Part shown: positions 49,622-60,998 of the stretch, in pieces
Layout of the letters: each line of letters opens with the position of its first letter
Numbering within the stretch: position 1 is the stretch's first letter
NCBI RefSeq assembly: GCF_042477335.2
Contig: NC_091246.1
Location: forward strand, 111,505,001 to 111,569,000
DNA length: 64,000 bases
Source: Ovis canadensis
Taxonomy: Eukaryota > Chordata > Mammalia > Artiodactyla > Bovidae
Direction: 5' to 3'
Position numbers and translations under genes: made by a program
The notes under the pieces: generated by a model
What the model saw: only the letters and a program-made list of their open reading frames with translations
What the model was told of the DNA's origin: nothing
Database searches by the model: none

Positions 49622-49669
49622 AGCGCGCGCGCGCGTGTGTGTGTGTGTGTGTGTGTGTGTACACACACA
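49622..49669. repeat. (GC)n(GT)n compound microsatellite
   Basis: A (GC)n run is followed by about eleven GT units and 'acacacacag', inside L1 sequence. Alternating purine-pyrimidine over about 48 bp. Confidence 0.9.
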
Positions 49670-50022
49670 GTCAATGGAATACTACTCAGCAATAAAGAAG
49701 AATGAAAAAATTCCACTTGCAGTAACATGGGTGAACAGAGGATTATCATACTAAGTGAAATAAGTGAGCCAGCAAAAGACAAATATCATATAATACCACT
49801 TATAGGTGGAGTCTTAAAAAATTATACAGATAAATTTATTCATGAAACAGAAGTAGATTCACAGACATAGTAAAGAAACTTATGGTTACTAAAGCAGATA
49901 ACATGGGGATAAATTAGGAGTTTGGATCAAAATATACACACTATTATATATAAAATAGATAAAGTTCCAACTGTATAGCACAGGGATCGAAACTCAAAAT
50001 TTTTTAATAACTTATAATGAAA

Positions 50023-50573
50023 GCTGTGATATATATACACAATGGAATATTACTCGCCATTAAAAAAATACATTTGAATCAGTACTAATGAGGTGGATGA
50101 AACTGGAGCCTATTATACAGAATGAAGTAAGCCAGAATAAAAAACACCAATACAGTATATTAACACTGTATTGTATTTTTTTTCATATATAGAATTTAAA
50201 AAGATGGTAATGATAACCCTATATGCAAGACAGCAAAAAAGACACGAATGTATAAAACAGTCTTTTGGACTCTGGGGGAGAAGGCAAGGGTGGGATGATT
50301 TGAGAGAATAGCATTGAAACATGTACATTATCATATGTGAAACAGATCGCCATTTCAGGTTCGATGCATGAGACAGGGTGCTCAGGGCTGGTGCACTGGG
50401 ATGACCCTGAGAGATGGGATGCGGGGGAGGTGGGAGAGGGTTCTGGATGGGGAACACATGTACACCCACGGCTGAGTCATGTGAACGTATGGCAAAAACC
50501 ACTACAATATTGTAAAGCAATTAGCCTCCAATTAAAATAAATAAATTTAAAATGAATAAAAAAATATTTAAAA
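50023..50573 (+). mobile_element. Younger bovine-type L1 3' end, sense
   Basis: 551 bp with landmarks 'atggaatattactcgccatt', 'agggtgctcagggctggtgc', 'attagcctccaattaaaata', and an A-rich tail. Target-site duplication 50006-50022 and 50574-50590, 17 bp with one mismatch (AATAACWTATAATGAAA). Inserted into the older L1. Confidence 0.87.
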
Positions 50574-50695
50574 AATAACATATAATGAAAAACAATCTGA
50601 AAAAGAATATATATGTTTAACTGAATCACTTTGTTATACACCTGAAACTACACAATACTGTAAATTAACTATTTTCAATTTTAAAAAGAAAAGAT

Positions 50696-51070
50696 ATTTT
50701 GGAGTCTTATCCCCTAGTATTTAGGAGTGTGACCTCCTTTGAACAGAGTCTCCATGGAGGTAACCAAGTTAACATGAGGCGATGAAGGTGAGCCCTGGTC
50801 TAATGAGACTGGTGTCCTTATAAGGAGTTTGACAGCAGGGGCGTGCACACGACAGGGAGACGCCATGTGAAGACAAAGGCCGACATCACGGTGATTAAGC
50901 CGCAGGACAAGGAATGTTCAACCATGCCACACACTACCAGCATCTAGGAGAGAGACCTGGAACAGATTCAGAGTCACAGGTCTCAGAGAGAACCACCCCT
51001 GCCGACGCCTTCATCCTGTACTTCCAGACTCCAGCCCTGTCATTTTTCTCCATCATCACTTTAAACGTGA
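50696..51070 (+). repeat. Ancient dispersed mammalian repeat, family unassigned
   Basis: 'ccctagtatttaggagtgtg', 'actggtgtccttataaggag', 'cgccatgtgaagacaaaggc' and 'ctgccgacgccttcatcctg' follow a common old retroelement-derived repeat. It resembles the complement of 39730-40035. Confidence 0.45.
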
Positions 51071-51089
51071 TACAGCTCCTAGAACAGAG

Positions 51090-51298
51090 GAAGTGAAGTG
51101 AAGTTGCTCAGTCGTGTCCAACTCTTTGCAACCCCATAGACTATAGCGTACCAGGCTCCCCGAACATGGGATTTTCCAGGCAACAGTACTGTAGTGGATT
51201 GCCATTTCCTTCTCCAGGGGATCTTCCCAACCCAGGGCTCGAACCCAGGTCTCCCACATTGTAGACAGACGCTTTACCGTCTGAGCCACCAGGGCACT
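51090..51298 (-). mobile_element. Bov-tA SINE, antisense
   Basis: From 'gaagtgaagttgctcagtcg' to 'accgtctgagccaccaggg', with the complement of the B box ('ggctcgaacccaggtctccc'). Confidence 0.9.
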
Positions 51299-51765
51299 CA
51301 ACAAATATTTAGAGAATGACAGGGTCCAGAACTCTTGGCCTTTTAATTCATTCTGTCCCCGGGAGTCCTAAGCCAAGTCTTTAAAAGGCAGCCTGAGCTG
51401 TGAAACTTGATCACTTGTTCCACACCCTCAGGAGAATTCCTCCTGCGGTTGCTCCTGACAATTTCAAAGTCTGGTCTCTTTGATTTTTCTAACAACCAAT
51501 TATCTCTTCAGTTTTCAGCTTCTGATCCTCAGGTGAGCTGTCCCTAGATTAGCCCTCACCTACCCTTTCCCACCACACTGGCCACTCTCTGCCTTGAATT
51601 TCCAAGCACAGCCTCAGGTCCCCTGCATTTCAGTAGCTGCTCTGATGGGCAGAAGGGGACACGAAGCCTGACCATGTGAGTGGGACTGACCAGCAGCAGA
51701 AGAGATCTTTCCTGGGCGAGAATTAGGTGGCAGGACTGATGTGGATCCTTGTTTCGTTTTCCTAG
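51299..51765. other. Sequence upstream of the AADAT-like first coding exon
   Basis: No coding exon seen. It ends in a good splice acceptor ('tttcgttttcctag', AG at 51764-51765), which implies a further, non-coding exon upstream that I could not place. Confidence 0.4.
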
Positions 51766-51873
51766 TCTTCAACCACCAAAGGAGGGGCTTGGTACTTGGA
51801 TCCAGAATGAATTACACACGGTTCATCACAGCCAAGAGTGCAGCCAGAAAACCTTATTCCATCAGAGTCATGT
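51766..51873 (+). CDS. AADAT: AADAT-like exon 1 (start codon)
   Basis: The acceptor at 51764-51765 is followed by 41 nt of 5' UTR, then ATG at 51807 and 22 codons plus one base. The translation starts MNYTRFITAKSAARK and ends SIRVM, close to the known AADAT N-terminus, including the Ile-Arg pair (residues 19-20 in human numbering) that lines the substrate site. Donor GTGAGT at 51874-51879 is strong. Confidence 0.8.
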
Positions 51874-52320
51874 GTGAGTCCAAGCTGCGCCCCTCTCCCC
51901 CAGAGTGGAAGTGGAGGGGGGCACCCACACAGCAGCTCCAGGCTGGGTGAACCTGGCTCTGTGCAGACTTGACACAGAAGTCAGGCTGAAATAGGCAGGA
52001 GGGCAGTAAATCAGGAACAGAGACCAGGCTGCGGTGGGCATGTCCTGGTTAGGGTCCAGGAGGCTCTTCTGGGCACAGGAGATGGGGTTCAGCACAGCCT
52101 GCAGACATGTGCAGAGCAGGGAAGGTGGGTACACAGGACAGGAAAGGGGCACAGGGAGCCTGGCGAGCCAGGAGGGGCCGAGTGGAGGAGGGTTTTCTGT
52201 TACTGTGGCCCCTGGCTTGCCGCCTGATCAGTCGGCCTTCTTAGCTGCACCTGTTGACTCCTTACTTCCTCCACCAGTGAGGTCAGCCCAGAAAAATTCA
52301 TCTTCTACGTTTCTTTCAGA

Positions 52321-52592
52321 CTAGCAATGGCAACTCACTCCAGTACTCTTGCCTGGAGAATCCCATGGATACAGAGCCTGGTAGGCTGCAGTCCATGGGG
52401 TCGCTAAGAGTTGGGCATGACTGAGCAACTTCAGTTTCACTTTTCACTTTAATGCATTGGAGAAGGAAATGGCAACCCACTCCAGTGTTCTTGCCTGGAG
52501 AACCCCAGGTCGGCAGAGCCTGGTGGGCTGCCATCTATGGGGTCGCACAGAGTCAGACACGACTGAAGCGACTTAGCAGCAGCAGCAGCATT
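52321..52592 (+). mobile_element. Bov-A2 SINE, sense, in AADAT-like intron 1
   Basis: Dimeric, from 'gcaatggcaactcactccag' to the (AGC)n tail 'gcagcagcagcagcattc'. It ends about 120 bp before exon 2, upstream of the branch-point and polypyrimidine zone. Confidence 0.92.
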
Positions 52593-52710
52593 CTATCACT
52601 AGACATTATTACACTGTAAAGTTGCATTGCCTTTAACACAACATACTGACCATCTCTGTTTATGAAAGTCTTCACTGAAAGTGTTTCTTCTTCTCTTCCA
52701 TGTTGTTTAA

Positions 52711-52944
<234 letters not shown>

Positions 52945-53614
52945 TGACAGTGTCACTTGTGTCTTTTTAATTGGATAGTCAGCAGGTAAGAAGGTCTGAG
53001 AAAGCAGCAAGGACACTGACAGCTTAAGAGCCCTACTGATTGCTTCTAAACCATACATAACTAGGAGAAGGAGAGGAGGCTTTTGAAGGAGATTATCATC
53101 TGAGCTGAGACTGGGGGCGGGGGTGAGGGGGGCACGTGGGAAATGAAACGGGGTAAAAAAGGAAGATAAGCCAACTGAAGAAGCAGGCTAGGAGAAAGGA
53201 GGAAAAGGATGATCCAGGAAGCAGCCATTTTATTTCCCGGGGGAATTTTTCACTAATTATATTCCCATTCTAAACAGGCAGCTGTGCAAATATGTCGCCT
53301 GAAGTTCAGATGTGTTTAGTTTCATAAAGGCAAGTGGAACAAACTTTCAGAGGATTTACCTAGCGGGTCTTCTTCCAGCAATGAAGGGTAACCTACAGAG
53401 TATCAATTATACCTTATTAAAGCCTGTTTCCTCTGTGATTAAAGAACAATGCATGTTGGGTGAATAAGAATTGTATTGTATACAATGTACACCTAGGTTC
53501 TTCTTTTCATGATGCGAAGAACTTAACCTGGGCTTCTAAGTATACTAAGAAAATCTCCCTAAGGAAAACAAAACAAAAAGAAAAGAAAAATAAATTATAC
53601 AGGGAGTGCTTAAT

Positions 53615-53822
53615 ATAAAAGAAACAGTACAGGCTTTGGAATAAGAAACCCGTGGATTCAAATCTCAGCTGTTTTACACCAATCAATTAACTTTATGTGT
53701 ATTTCTTAATCTCTGTTACCTTGTCTTTAAAGACATTAATATTGCCAAAAAGCATTTGAAGATTTTTAACTAAAATGTGTAAAGTGCCTGGTATGAAGTA
53801 ACCATTTAGTTGCTGTCTACTA
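53615..53822 (+). repeat. MIR SINE, in AADAT-like intron 2
   Basis: 'gtacaggctttggaataaga', 'gattcaaatctcagctgttt' and 'taaagtgcctggtatgaagt' follow MIR order. An old copy, consistent with a long-standing intron. Confidence 0.7.
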
Positions 53823-53854
53823 CTATTCTGATTTTCACTACTGTCGATTTTTAA

Positions 53855-54073
<219 letters not shown>

Positions 54074-56094
54074 TAACCACAGAGCAGCATGTTTTGTGGG
54101 ATACCAAGTCTTCACTAGAATCATAAGCAGAACTTGAAGACATTCACCAACCTGATTTCTCTTAAACAGAGAGCCCAGAGCTCTGAGTCCTTGGGACAAG
54201 ATTCCCTGCAGCTTAGTGAGCACGGATCAGTTTCATGTGGCTCAGAGGTTCAGGCCACGTTGAGTTAGGCCGTGGTTACGTCCATATGACTTTTTAACTC
54301 CTCGAGGGTGTGCCCTGACCCTCCTGAGCTGAGGCCTCATCCCTTTGTGTGTCTGCTGCTGTCATCGTCTCTACCAGCTGCCTCTTGTCTCCCTCTTGGC
54401 TGTGCTTCTCCAGATCTAAGGGTACGTCTGGTCTGTGGCTGACCTCTCCTCTGGGTTAGTGTCTTCTCTCTCTGTCTCTCTCTCTCTGTTTGTCTGTCTC
54501 TCTCCCTGCCCCTCCCCTGGATTCCAGGAAGTCCCCTGAGGTAACCACCACTGGGGGTTCCTCTGATAAAGAGACTGCGTATACAGTTCTCAGTTTCATT
54601 TATCATTTATTTTTCTTTCTCTTGAATAATTAGTCTGGGATAAGGAGGTTCTATATTCAGTCTTCACATCGAGATTAAAGTATGACTCTTGTTTCTATCA
54701 AATCAGAGTGGTTTTCTTGCTCTTCTCTTTTATGTAAATGTGAAACCTACAATCTAGTTACTTTTAATAAATTTCATTTAAATTATTATTACATAATAAC
54801 ATATTAAAGTAATAACACTTTATCATTTTCCTCCCTCTTTTTGTACTAAACTAGGAAAAAACAAGGATTAGGTGCTGTTTGAGTTTTTCCCTTTTTTTTT
54901 TTTTTTTTTTTTTGAGGAGAAATATTTGTGATGCCCGAGACCAGTAGGTAAAAAGTTCTTTTCAGTGAAATACTTATGTGAGGAAATTACACCATGAGCC
55001 TTTTTTTCCCCCAGAAACATGGTCTGGAAAGTTCCTTCTTTGTCTATCTCAACATTACTCCTGTCAAAAAGGAAGAGAGCATAAAAGGTCAAAAACATTA
55101 GTAACTCACTGGCTTATAGCCATGCTATTGCCAAGACCTCCTGGAAATCTGTTTTAATATTTCTTGCTCTTTTCTCTCCAGGATAAATATAATTTTAGGT
55201 GCATAAATCTCAAATAATAAACAGCATTCACTCCTCGTTTAAGATATTGGTCTTTGTCATGTCCCCTTGCCAACAAAGGAAATGTTGGTCATGAATTTTT
55301 CATCTGATCCATGGACTATACATGGATTTGCTTGGTCCTAGGAGCTCCTGTAAAATGTAAATCAACTAACTTGTCAGAGGAGGACTGTGTTTGTCATAAA
55401 ATGCCTAAAGCTCATAAGGAATAGTAAATGGAATATCCTAGGCCAAATCAGGAAAAAAAGTCAGATCTTCTGTCTCAATGGATACTGGCCATGATGTTTC
55501 TCAAGAGCTCTAGGCCGTTAAAATGACACAGAGGAGAGGCTTGACCTGGGGATGATGAAACATCACAGGGAAGGAAAGGATGGTTCTGTGCCTTGCGTGA
55601 GATTAGTTGGAACGGAACCTTCTGATTCAGGCCGGGAAAATCTCTGTCTGGCTCTGCTGCTGTCCTGAGGCATCACAGCGTCCTCAAGATCTACTCTGAT
55701 TTGCAGGCCTGGTCTCCCTTGACCTCCACGTCTCCTGAGCCCTTGCTGAAACCGTCCTTTCTGGAAACTCCCCCGTCCTTGCCCTGCCCACCCTGCAGTG
55801 TCCATGGTTCACAGGAGCCCCGCAAGACTGGGCCTCAGACCTCTTCCCTTCCCACACACACCTCCCCTGGGCATCACGCCAGGTGCCCCTGCCCACGCCT
55901 CCATCGCCAGGCGCCCTCCACACCCGCGTGTCCACCGCCCCCACTGGCCTCACCGCAGGCTGTTTCAGTGGCACCTCACACCAAAACACACTCAGCTGCT
56001 CTCCCTCAGAGACAGACAACACCGGGGCGTTTCCCGGTGAAGGGCGCGCCTCCCATCACCTCCTTACTGCACAGCCAGAAGTCCAGAGGCCCCT

Positions 56095-56600
56095 CCTTAC
56101 CGCTCCTTCTCCACTTCCCCTCAGCCCACACTTACGTCCCTGCTTCTGGTTTCCTCAAGCCCCTCAGCTCTCTTCAGCTCCACCACCACCACCCCGTCCA
56201 GACCTCCCTTGCCTTTCCCTGGGACTGCAGCAAAAACCTCCCAAATGAGCCTAAAATCTTCCCAGACTCCACCTGTATTCTCACTCCTCTCTGATACTTT
56301 GATTTTGCGGCCAGAACGACCTTCTCAAATGCCTGTCTGATCTCATGACTCCTGCGTCCCGCCCTCTACTTCAAACTCTCCCTGGCTCGCTTGTCCAAAG
56401 GCCTCCAAGGGATGCTCTCTGCCCACTTCCTTCTGACCTCCCTCCACTCTCCTCTTCACACTCCACCTCAAGCCACAGGATTCCTTCAGTTTCTCAAATG
56501 TGTACCTATCGTCACCTCTTCCCCAACGCTTCACCTCCTCAAAGAAGCCTTCCCTGATACCCCAAGTCTGCTGAGTGCCCAGGTGCTCCTACAATGAGCG
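56095..56600 (-). repeat. L2 LINE fragment, antisense
   Basis: 'cagctccaccaccaccaccc', 'ctgatctcatgactcctgc', 'ccacttccttctgacctccc' and 'ctcaaagaagccttccctga' follow the complement of the L2 3' region. Strongly diverged. Confidence 0.5.
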
Positions 56601-56829
56601 CCAGAACACTGGCATCCACACAGCAGTGCTTATCACGGATCTTACATGCATGTTTATCTGAGCAGTGTCTAGCTCAGTGCTCTGGCACCTTCGTGAGGGT
56701 AAAACCATCCCATACAATCTCCACTTTCTCTCCATACATTACACAGGCCTGGCTTATAACAGAGACAAAATTTGTCAAAGAAGGCATAAAAGTGTTTAGG
56801 ATCCAGATCAGTTCTGTTATTTTTCAGTA

Positions 56830-57035
56830 TAGAAGAGAGGTTGGCAAACTATGGCTTGAGAGCCAAAGAGAATCATCCCTTGTCTGATCCTGTAAGTACA
56901 GCTTTACTGGAACTCAGCTTACATGCTGTCTATGGCTGCTCTCTCACCACAGAGGCAGAGATGAGTGGTGGCAACACAGACACCGGGGCCCACAGAACAT
57001 GCCCCATCTGGCATTTACGGAAAACTTTCCAACTC
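56830..57035 (-). repeat. Old hAT-Charlie-like element, reversed copy
   Basis: Starts 'ggttggcaaactatggcttg' and includes 'agctttactggaactcagct'. Reverse complement of the family seen at 39310-39618. Confidence 0.5.
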
Positions 57036-57051
57036 CTAATCTGGAACCCTG

Positions 57052-57325
57052 AAAGTGAAAGTGAAAGTCGCTCAGTCATGCCCAGGCAAGAATGCTAGAG
57101 TGGGTAGTCTTTCCCTTCTCAGGGGGTCTTCCCAACCCAGGGATCAAACCCAGGTCTCCTGCACTGCAGGCAGATTCTTTACCAGCTGAGTAACAAGGGA
57201 AGCCCAAGAATCCTGGAGTGGGTAGCCTATCCCTTCTCCAGGTGATCTTCCTGACTCAGGAATCAAATCAGGGTCTCCTGCATTGCAGCAGATTCTTTAT
57301 CAACTGAGCTATCAGGGACACCCAC
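57052..57325 (-). mobile_element. Bov-tA SINE, antisense, extended form, internal deletion
   Basis: Two head-containing halves, with part of the Bov-A body lost after 'gtcgctcagtcatgccc'. Target-site duplication TCTGGAACCCTG (57040-57051) and TCTAGAACCCTG (57326-57337), 12 bp with one mismatch. Confidence 0.88.
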
Positions 57326-57337
57326 TCTAGAACCCTG

Positions 57338-57613
57338 CTGCTGCTGCTACTGCTAAGTCGCTTCAATCATGTCCGACTCTGTGCAACCCCACAGATGGCA
57401 GCCCACCAGGCTCCCCCGTCCCTGGGATTCTCCAGGCAAGAACACTGGAGTGGGTTGCCATTTCCTTCTCCAATGCATCAAAGTGAAAAGTGAAAGTGAA
57501 GTTGCTCAGCTGCGTCCGACTCCTAGCAACCCCAAGGACTGCAGCCTACCAGGCTCCTCCGTCCATGGGATTTTCCAGGTAAGAGTACTGGAGTAGGGTG
57601 CCATTGCCTTCTC
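57338..57613 (-). mobile_element. Bov-A2 SINE, antisense
   Basis: Starts 'ctgctgctgctactgctaag', both monomers, ends 'gccattgccttctcctagtg'. It ends about 90 bp before exon 4 of the AADAT-like locus. Confidence 0.92.
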
Positions 57614-57702
57614 CTAGTGAGCTCAAAAAAAAAAAGAGCTGGAGAGGGTGTTCTAAGACGTGAAACTATATTTTCCAAGCTAACCTGTGTTTCTTTTGTT
57701 AG

Positions 57703-57776
57703 GGGTTTGAAATGATCGGTAATTTGGAGATAATATCCTTGTAAACAAACCTGTTTATTCAGGAACAATTCATGCT
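57703..57776 (+). CDS. AADAT: AADAT-like exon 4 with 1-bp frameshift
   Basis: Acceptor 'tgtgtttcttttgttag' ends at 57702 and donor GTGAGT lies at 57777-57782. 74 nt instead of 75: one base is missing in the codon after GGT AAT (about 57723-57725). The reading GFEMIGNLEIISL ends at TAA 57742-57744. Restoring one base in mind would give the AADAT 'GDNxL...VYSGT' segment, which identifies the exon. Confidence 0.8.
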
Positions 57777-58560
57777 GTGAGTACATATTCTTACAAAATG
57801 CAAGTCTCTTTCTTATAATAAAGAAAGAGAAACCACTGCACCTTTAAAATTATCTGCCCCGTGAAAAATAAAATAGCATCTTTCTTTTGTAAAGAAGAGA
57901 AGTTTTAGCATAAGGAAAATATGCTAAACATACCCTCTGATTATACATTTCTTTTGACAAAATCTAAATGTAAATGTGCTAAAATTCAGTCAGGAAAATC
58001 ATGTCCCATTTTCTTAGTATTTCGCTTGAAATGCCTCTTAATTTACAAAGACATTTTTCACTACTGTCTATATTACCACATGTCTAAGACAAATCATGTG
58101 TCAATGTAATATAACTAAACCTATCAATATGACCAGGACTTTCATATCTAGTGTTAATTATGGGACTCTAGACCCAGAATAAGGAGGTGGATCATCTGCT
58201 CTGCTGGGCCCTGGTCAGAATTCAGCACTGTCTGGGGCACAGTACTTTGGGCTGATGTGAACACAGTCAGAGAAGCAACCCACAGTCACAAAGAAGTAGA
58301 AATGAGACCATACATTGAATGCTTTTAGGAACCATGCTCTTTCCCGCAGAAAGAGGAGATCCACGGGGACGTGAGGATTGTCCTCAACCATATAAAAGTT
58401 AGCCGTGTGACGGAGGAGTTGGATTTGTCTGTGTGTGTCCTTAGGTGGGCAGAACCAGAACCAAAGTGTGGAAACTGCAGGGAAGCAATTTCAACTCAAC
58501 GTAACAACTTTCTAACCACCAGTCTTACCCACTCTCTGTGGAATAAGGCAGGCCCATCAC
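57777..58560. other. Sequence after AADAT-like exon 4
   Basis: No further AADAT-like exon was found. About 58340-58540 has the look of an old dispersed repeat ('gggaagcaatttcaactcaa', 'aacaactttctaaccaccag'). Confidence 0.35.
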
Positions 58561-58862
58561 TGCAGGTGCTCAGAGAAAGCAGCCAGACACAAAAGAACAA
58601 ACATTGTATGATTTCCCCTTATACAAAATATATAAAACAAGCAAATTCATAGAGACCAGAAGTTGATTAGAGGTGACCAAGGACTGGGAAGGGGAATGGG
58701 GAGTTCTTGCTTAGTGGGCACATGGTTTCTGTTTGGAGTAATGAAAAGATTCTGGAATTAACAGCGATGAGAGTTGCACAAACTGAACACAATTATTGCC
58801 CCTGAATCACACACTTTAGAATGGCATGTTTTTTAGTAATATATATTTTACCATAACTTTAA
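58561..58862 (+). mobile_element. Ancient L1-type 3' end, sense
   Basis: 'gaatggggagttcttgctta', 'ggtttctgtttggagtaatg' and 'ttgcacaaactgaacacaat', then 'tatattttaccataacttta', follow an old mammalian L1 3' end. Confidence 0.5.
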
Positions 58863-59066
58863 AGTGAAAGTTTTAGTTGCTCAGTCATGTCTGCCTCTTT
58901 GTGACCCTATAGACTGTAGCTCCCCAGGCTCCTCTGTTTATGAGATTATCCAGGCAAGAATACTGGAGTTGGTTGCCATTTCCTCCTCCAGGGGACCTTC
59001 TTGACCCAGGGATTGAACCCGTGTCTCCCACATTGTAGACAGATTCTTTACTGGCTAAGCCACCAA
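58863..59066 (-). mobile_element. Bov-tA SINE, antisense (first of tandem pair)
   Basis: From 'gttttagttgctcagtcatg' to 'tactggctaagccaccaa'. Followed directly by a second, complete copy. Confidence 0.87.
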
Positions 59067-59280
59067 GTGTGCTGTGCTTACTCACTCAGTCAAGTCTGAC
59101 TCTTTGTGACCCCATGGACTGTAGCCTACCAGGCTCCTCTGTCAATGGAGATTCTCCAGGCAAGAATACTGGTGTGGGTTGCCATGCACTCTTCCAGGGG
59201 ATCTTCCTAACGCAGGGATCAAACCGGGGTCTCCTGCATTGCAGGTGGATTCTTTACCATCTGAGTCACCAGGGAAGCCC
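59067..59280 (-). mobile_element. Bov-tA SINE, antisense (second of tandem pair)
   Basis: From 'gtgctgtgcttactcactca' to 'accagggaagccc'. Head-to-tail with the previous copy and of different divergence, so a separate insertion rather than a recent duplication. Confidence 0.88.
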
Positions 59281-59395
59281 TCAACAGAAGCCCTTTTAAA
59301 ATGAAAGCAAAATAATTGCCTTTTCTTTGTGATTGGAAATTAATTATTAACTACTTTCCTAAACTCATATGGCATTAGATTAGACAATGCCTATA

Positions 59396-59941
59396 TTAAA
59401 AGACGCTTACTCCTTGGAAGAAAAGTTATGACCAACCTAGAGAGCATATTGAAAAGCAGAGACATTACTTTGCTGACTAAAGTCCGTCTAGTCAAGGCTA
59501 TGGTTTTTCCTGTGGTCATGTATGGATGTGAGAGTTGGACTGTGAAGAAGGCAGAGTGCCGAAGAATTGATGCTTTTGAACTGTGGTGTTGGAGAAGACT
59601 CTTGAGAGTCCCTTGGACTGCAAGGAGATCCAACCAGTCCATTCTGAAGGAGATCAACCCTGGGATTTCTTTGGAAGGAATGATGCTAAAGCTGAAACTC
59701 CAGTACTTTGGCCACCTCATGCGAAGAGTTGACTCATTGGAAAGGACTCTGATGCTGGGAGGGATTGGGGGCAGGAGGAGAAGGGGACAACCGAGGATGA
59801 GATGGCTGGATGCCATCACGGACTCGGTGGACGTGAGTCTGAGTGAACTCCAGGAGATGGTGATGAACAGGGAGGCCTGGCATGCTTCGATTCATGGGGT
59901 CGCAAAGAGTCGGACACAACTGAGCGACTGAACTGAACTGA
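59396..59941 (+). mobile_element. BovB LINE 3' fragment, sense
   Basis: 546 bp from 'aaaagacgcttactccttgg' to 'gcgactgaactgaactgata'. The 167-codon frame 59428-59931 covers nearly all of it without a stop, so this is one of the least damaged 3' ends here, but it contains only the region after the RT catalytic core. Confidence 0.9.
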
Positions 59942-60193
59942 TACACGTAAAACTTGCATTTATGTAAATAACTGGATGCACATACATTGTCACATGCCAA
60001 AACACAAATCCGTACCAGCCTCTAAGGGAATAGGCTGAAGTTCCACGTGCATTTATCTCATCACCAATTATCAACTTCTTATATTCATGTAGATGTGTTT
60101 GGAAAGTCTAAGATCTTTTAAAGTTGATGCAAATATGGTCTAGACTATTCTCAGTGCGTAAATATACATTTGACCTCTAGTAACTATATTTGC

Positions 60194-60434
60194 ACCCCAC
60201 TCCAGTACTCTTGCCTGGAAAATCCCATGGATGGAAGAGCTTGGTAGGCTGCAGTCAGACATGACTGAGCTACTTCATTTTCATTTTTCACTTTCATGCA
60301 TTGGAGAAGGAAATGGCAACCCACTCCAGTGTTCTTGCCTGGATAATCCCAGGGACAGTGGAGCCTGGTGGGCTGCCATCTGTGGGGTCGCACAGAGTCA
60401 GACACGACTGAGGCGACTTAGCAGCAGCAGCAGC
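60194..60434 (+). mobile_element. Bov-A2 SINE, sense
   Basis: 'accccactccagtactcttg' to the (AGC)n tail. Target-site duplication AACTATATTTGC (60182-60193) and AACTATGTTTGC (60435-60446), 12 bp with one mismatch. Part of the first monomer is deleted. Confidence 0.92.
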
Positions 60435-60489
60435 AACTATGTTTGCTTATCCCTTGAAAACTATTTTTCTGAGAAGCTAATCTCAATTA

Positions 60490-60998
60490 TTATTATTTTT
60501 AATTTTATTGAAATATAGTTTATTAACAATGTCATTTTAGTCTTAAGTATGCAGGAAACTGACTAAGATATATATATATATGTGCATATATATATACATA
60601 TTTATATATACTACAATACATATCTGTTCTTTTCAGATTCTTTCCCATTATAGGTTATTATGACATTGAATATAGTTACCTATGCTATAAAGTAGGAAAT
60701 TGCTGTTGATTTTATATATTGTAGTATGTATAAGTCAAACCCAAATTCCTACTATATCCCTCCCCACATTTCCCCTTTAATAATCATAAGTTGCTAAAAT
60801 ATGTCTATAAGTCTATTTGTTGTGTAAAATAGTTCAAAATAGTTAATTTGTATCATTTTTTAGATTTTTTTATATAAGTGATATCATATAATACTTGTCT
60901 TTCTTTGATTTACTTCACTTAGTATGATAATCTCTAGACCCGTCCATGTGACTACAAATGGCATCATCTCATTCTCTTTTTATGGCCAAGTGACATAG
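60490..60998 (-). mobile_element. L1 3' UTR, antisense
   Basis: T-rich start, then complement of the L1 3' UTR ('tattgaaatatagtttatta', 'cctatgctataaagtaggaa', 'tgatttacttcacttagtat'). A TATA/TGCATA tract lies at 60570-60610. It ends abruptly where BovB begins. Confidence 0.75.

Larger units (their letters stand above)
46860..50695 (+). mobile_element. Sense L1 host with five internal interruptions
   Basis: Starts in the ORF2 endonuclease region ('aacctcatggcaaccacaaa', 'gccaaaagacatagactgg', 'aaatatatatgcacccc') and runs to the 3' UTR. An internal deletion near 47890 joins endonuclease to RT sequence. Interruptions: Bov-tA (46929-47155), CHR SINE (47377-47502), an unexplained 147-bp segment (48091-48237), Bov-tA (48249-48480) and a younger L1 tail (50023-50573). 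No intact frame. Confidence 0.8.

Noticed and set aside
55701-56294. 197-codon plus-strand frame
   Set aside because: CT/GC-rich intron sequence that overlaps an L2 remnant; no domain, no splice context, and other frames are equally open.
58371-58652. 93-codon frame after AADAT-like exon 4 as a further exon
   Set aside because: No AADAT similarity; the sequence looks like an old dispersed repeat that runs into an L1-type 3' end.
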